Shown in pieces: positions 63,459 through 64,000 of a stretch of DNA of 64,000 nucleotides. Every line of letters begins with the position of its first letter. The stretch's first letter is position 1. Both the position numbers and the translations under genes were made by a program. The notes beneath the pieces are model-generated. The model did no database searches, was not told where the DNA came from, and saw only the letters and a list, made by a program, of their open reading frames with translations. Source of the stretch: Paenibacillus campinasensis (GTDB lineage Bacteria; Bacillota; Bacilli; Paenibacillales; Paenibacillaceae); assembly GCF_002272015.1 (NCBI RefSeq), contig NZ_NPBY01000006.1, forward strand, positions 1 through 64,000, given 5' to 3'.

Positions 63459-64000
63459 ACTACAGATTTTACCTGTTCCTCTTTGACAGGGCGGTTGCTG
63501 TCCCTTGAAATGCTCAGCATAATGCCCATGCTCAGCATCATGACAAGCAGGGAAGAGCCGCCGTAACTGATGAACGGAAGGGTAACCCCTGTGATCGGAA
63601 TCGTATTGGTGACTCCGCCGATATTAATAAAGGATTGAATCGCAATCAGTCCCATAATGCCGACCCCGGTCAATGTGCCGAACGGGTCGGAGCAGCGAAG
63701 CGCGATAATGATGCCCCGCAATATAAAATACAGATACACCAGCAGGAAGATGCAGGTGCCGATAAAGCCGAACTCCTCGCCGATGACGGAGAAGATAAAG
63801 TCGTTATAAGGGTTCGGCAGATAGTGCAGCTTCTGGATGCTCTCGCCGTAGCCCGCGCCTGTAATGCCGCCTTGGCCAATCGCGATCAAGGATTGAACGA
63901 GATTGTAGCCTGTGTTGGACTCGTCCTGGAACGGGTCCAGAAACGCCTCGATTCGGCCGACCTTATAATCTTTAGATGCCTCGTCGGAGGGGCCGCTCGA
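63431..64000 (-). CDS. FtsW/RodA/SpoVE family protein, 5' part outside window
   Basis: The C-terminal 189 or so residues of a SEDS glycosyltransferase; the frame is open to the right edge and the N-terminus is missing. Visible signatures are the extracytoplasmic loop QSLIAIGQGGITGAGYGES and QKLHYLPNPYNDFIFSVIGEEFGFIG, then PITGVTLPFISYGGSSLL, the family hallmark with SYGGSS, and a basic tail. These proteins polymerise peptidoglycan with a class B PBP at the division or elongation site. The pattern and short tail fit FtsW best; SpoVE or RodA cannot be excluded. Confidence 0.9.
   Translation of the reverse strand, partial: SSGPSDEASKDYKVGRIEAFLDPFQDESNTGYNLVQSLIAIGQGGITGAGYGESIQKLHYLPNPYNDFIFSVIGEEFGFIGTCIFLLVYLYFILRGIIIALRCSDPFGTLTGVGIMGLIAIQSFINIGGVTNTIPITGVTLPFISYGGSSLLVMMLSMGIMLSISRDSNRPVKEEQVKSVVKKDYRTSV

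Overview
The window is a gene-dense, mid-GC stretch of a Firmicutes chromosome, most probably Paenibacillus (inferred). The evidence is strong AGGAGG-type ribosome sites, frequent TTG/GTG starts, bacillithiol-linked YtxJ, CcpA, an AgrB/AgrD-like module, a BclA-like collagen gene, a YesM/YesN-type two-component pair and a T-box on tyrS. The block ytxJ-ccpA-acuA-acsA-tyrS-rpsD-dgcP follows the Bacillus subtilis order, with mtnN and a class A PBP inserted and acuBC and motPS absent. I saw no insertion sequence, prophage, CRISPR array or rRNA.

Layout. 1-3.8 kb: a sugar or polyol catabolic operon (SDR dehydrogenase, FGGY kinase, GPH transporter). 3.9-6.8 kb: a non-coding stretch, then a collagen-like exosporium-type gene broken by an amber codon and a frameshift. 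6.9-9.4 kb: an ABC ATPase and permease. 9.5-11 kb: an agr-like quorum module (kinase-less AgrC-like membrane protein, AgrB, serine-type AgrD), then tRNA-Val. 11.2-23.4 kb: housekeeping and small conserved genes (GNAT, DUF3892, MBL hydrolase, DUF1292, speA, yktB, gndA, aroK, rhodanese, aroA, CoA-binding protein). 23.5-27.2 kb: a PTS EIICBA permease plus enzyme I. 27.2-30.6 kb: a possible structured RNA, a gamma-glutamyltransferase, a DJ-1/PfpI protein and a zinc-ribbon protein.

30.6-46.3 kb is the carbon-control and translation block: ytxJ, ccpA, mtnN, acuA/acsA with a near-perfect cre, PBP1A, T-box tyrS, rpsD, dgcP, a lipoprotein and an M29 aminopeptidase. 46.4-47.2 kb holds an HPr-like protein that lacks the phosphorylatable His but keeps the regulatory Ser, and YlaN/FpaA. 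47.3-61.6 kb is a ten-gene carbohydrate-utilisation locus: lipoprotein-dependent ABC importer, YesM/YesN-type regulators, two tandem GHL6-like putative glycoside hydrolases, and a beta-hydroxyacid dehydrogenase, TIM-barrel isomerase and Gfo/Idh/MocA trio. 61.7-64 kb: a Ca/H antiporter, an Asp23 protein and an ftsW/rodA-family gene cut by the window edge.

The most unusual items are the agr-like module with a Ser ring residue and no kinase, the His-less HPr-like protein in a genome segment that also encodes CcpA, the tandem paralogous glycosidase cluster of unknown substrate, the two-lesion collagen gene, and a gndA terminator that lies inside the convergent neighbouring gene.
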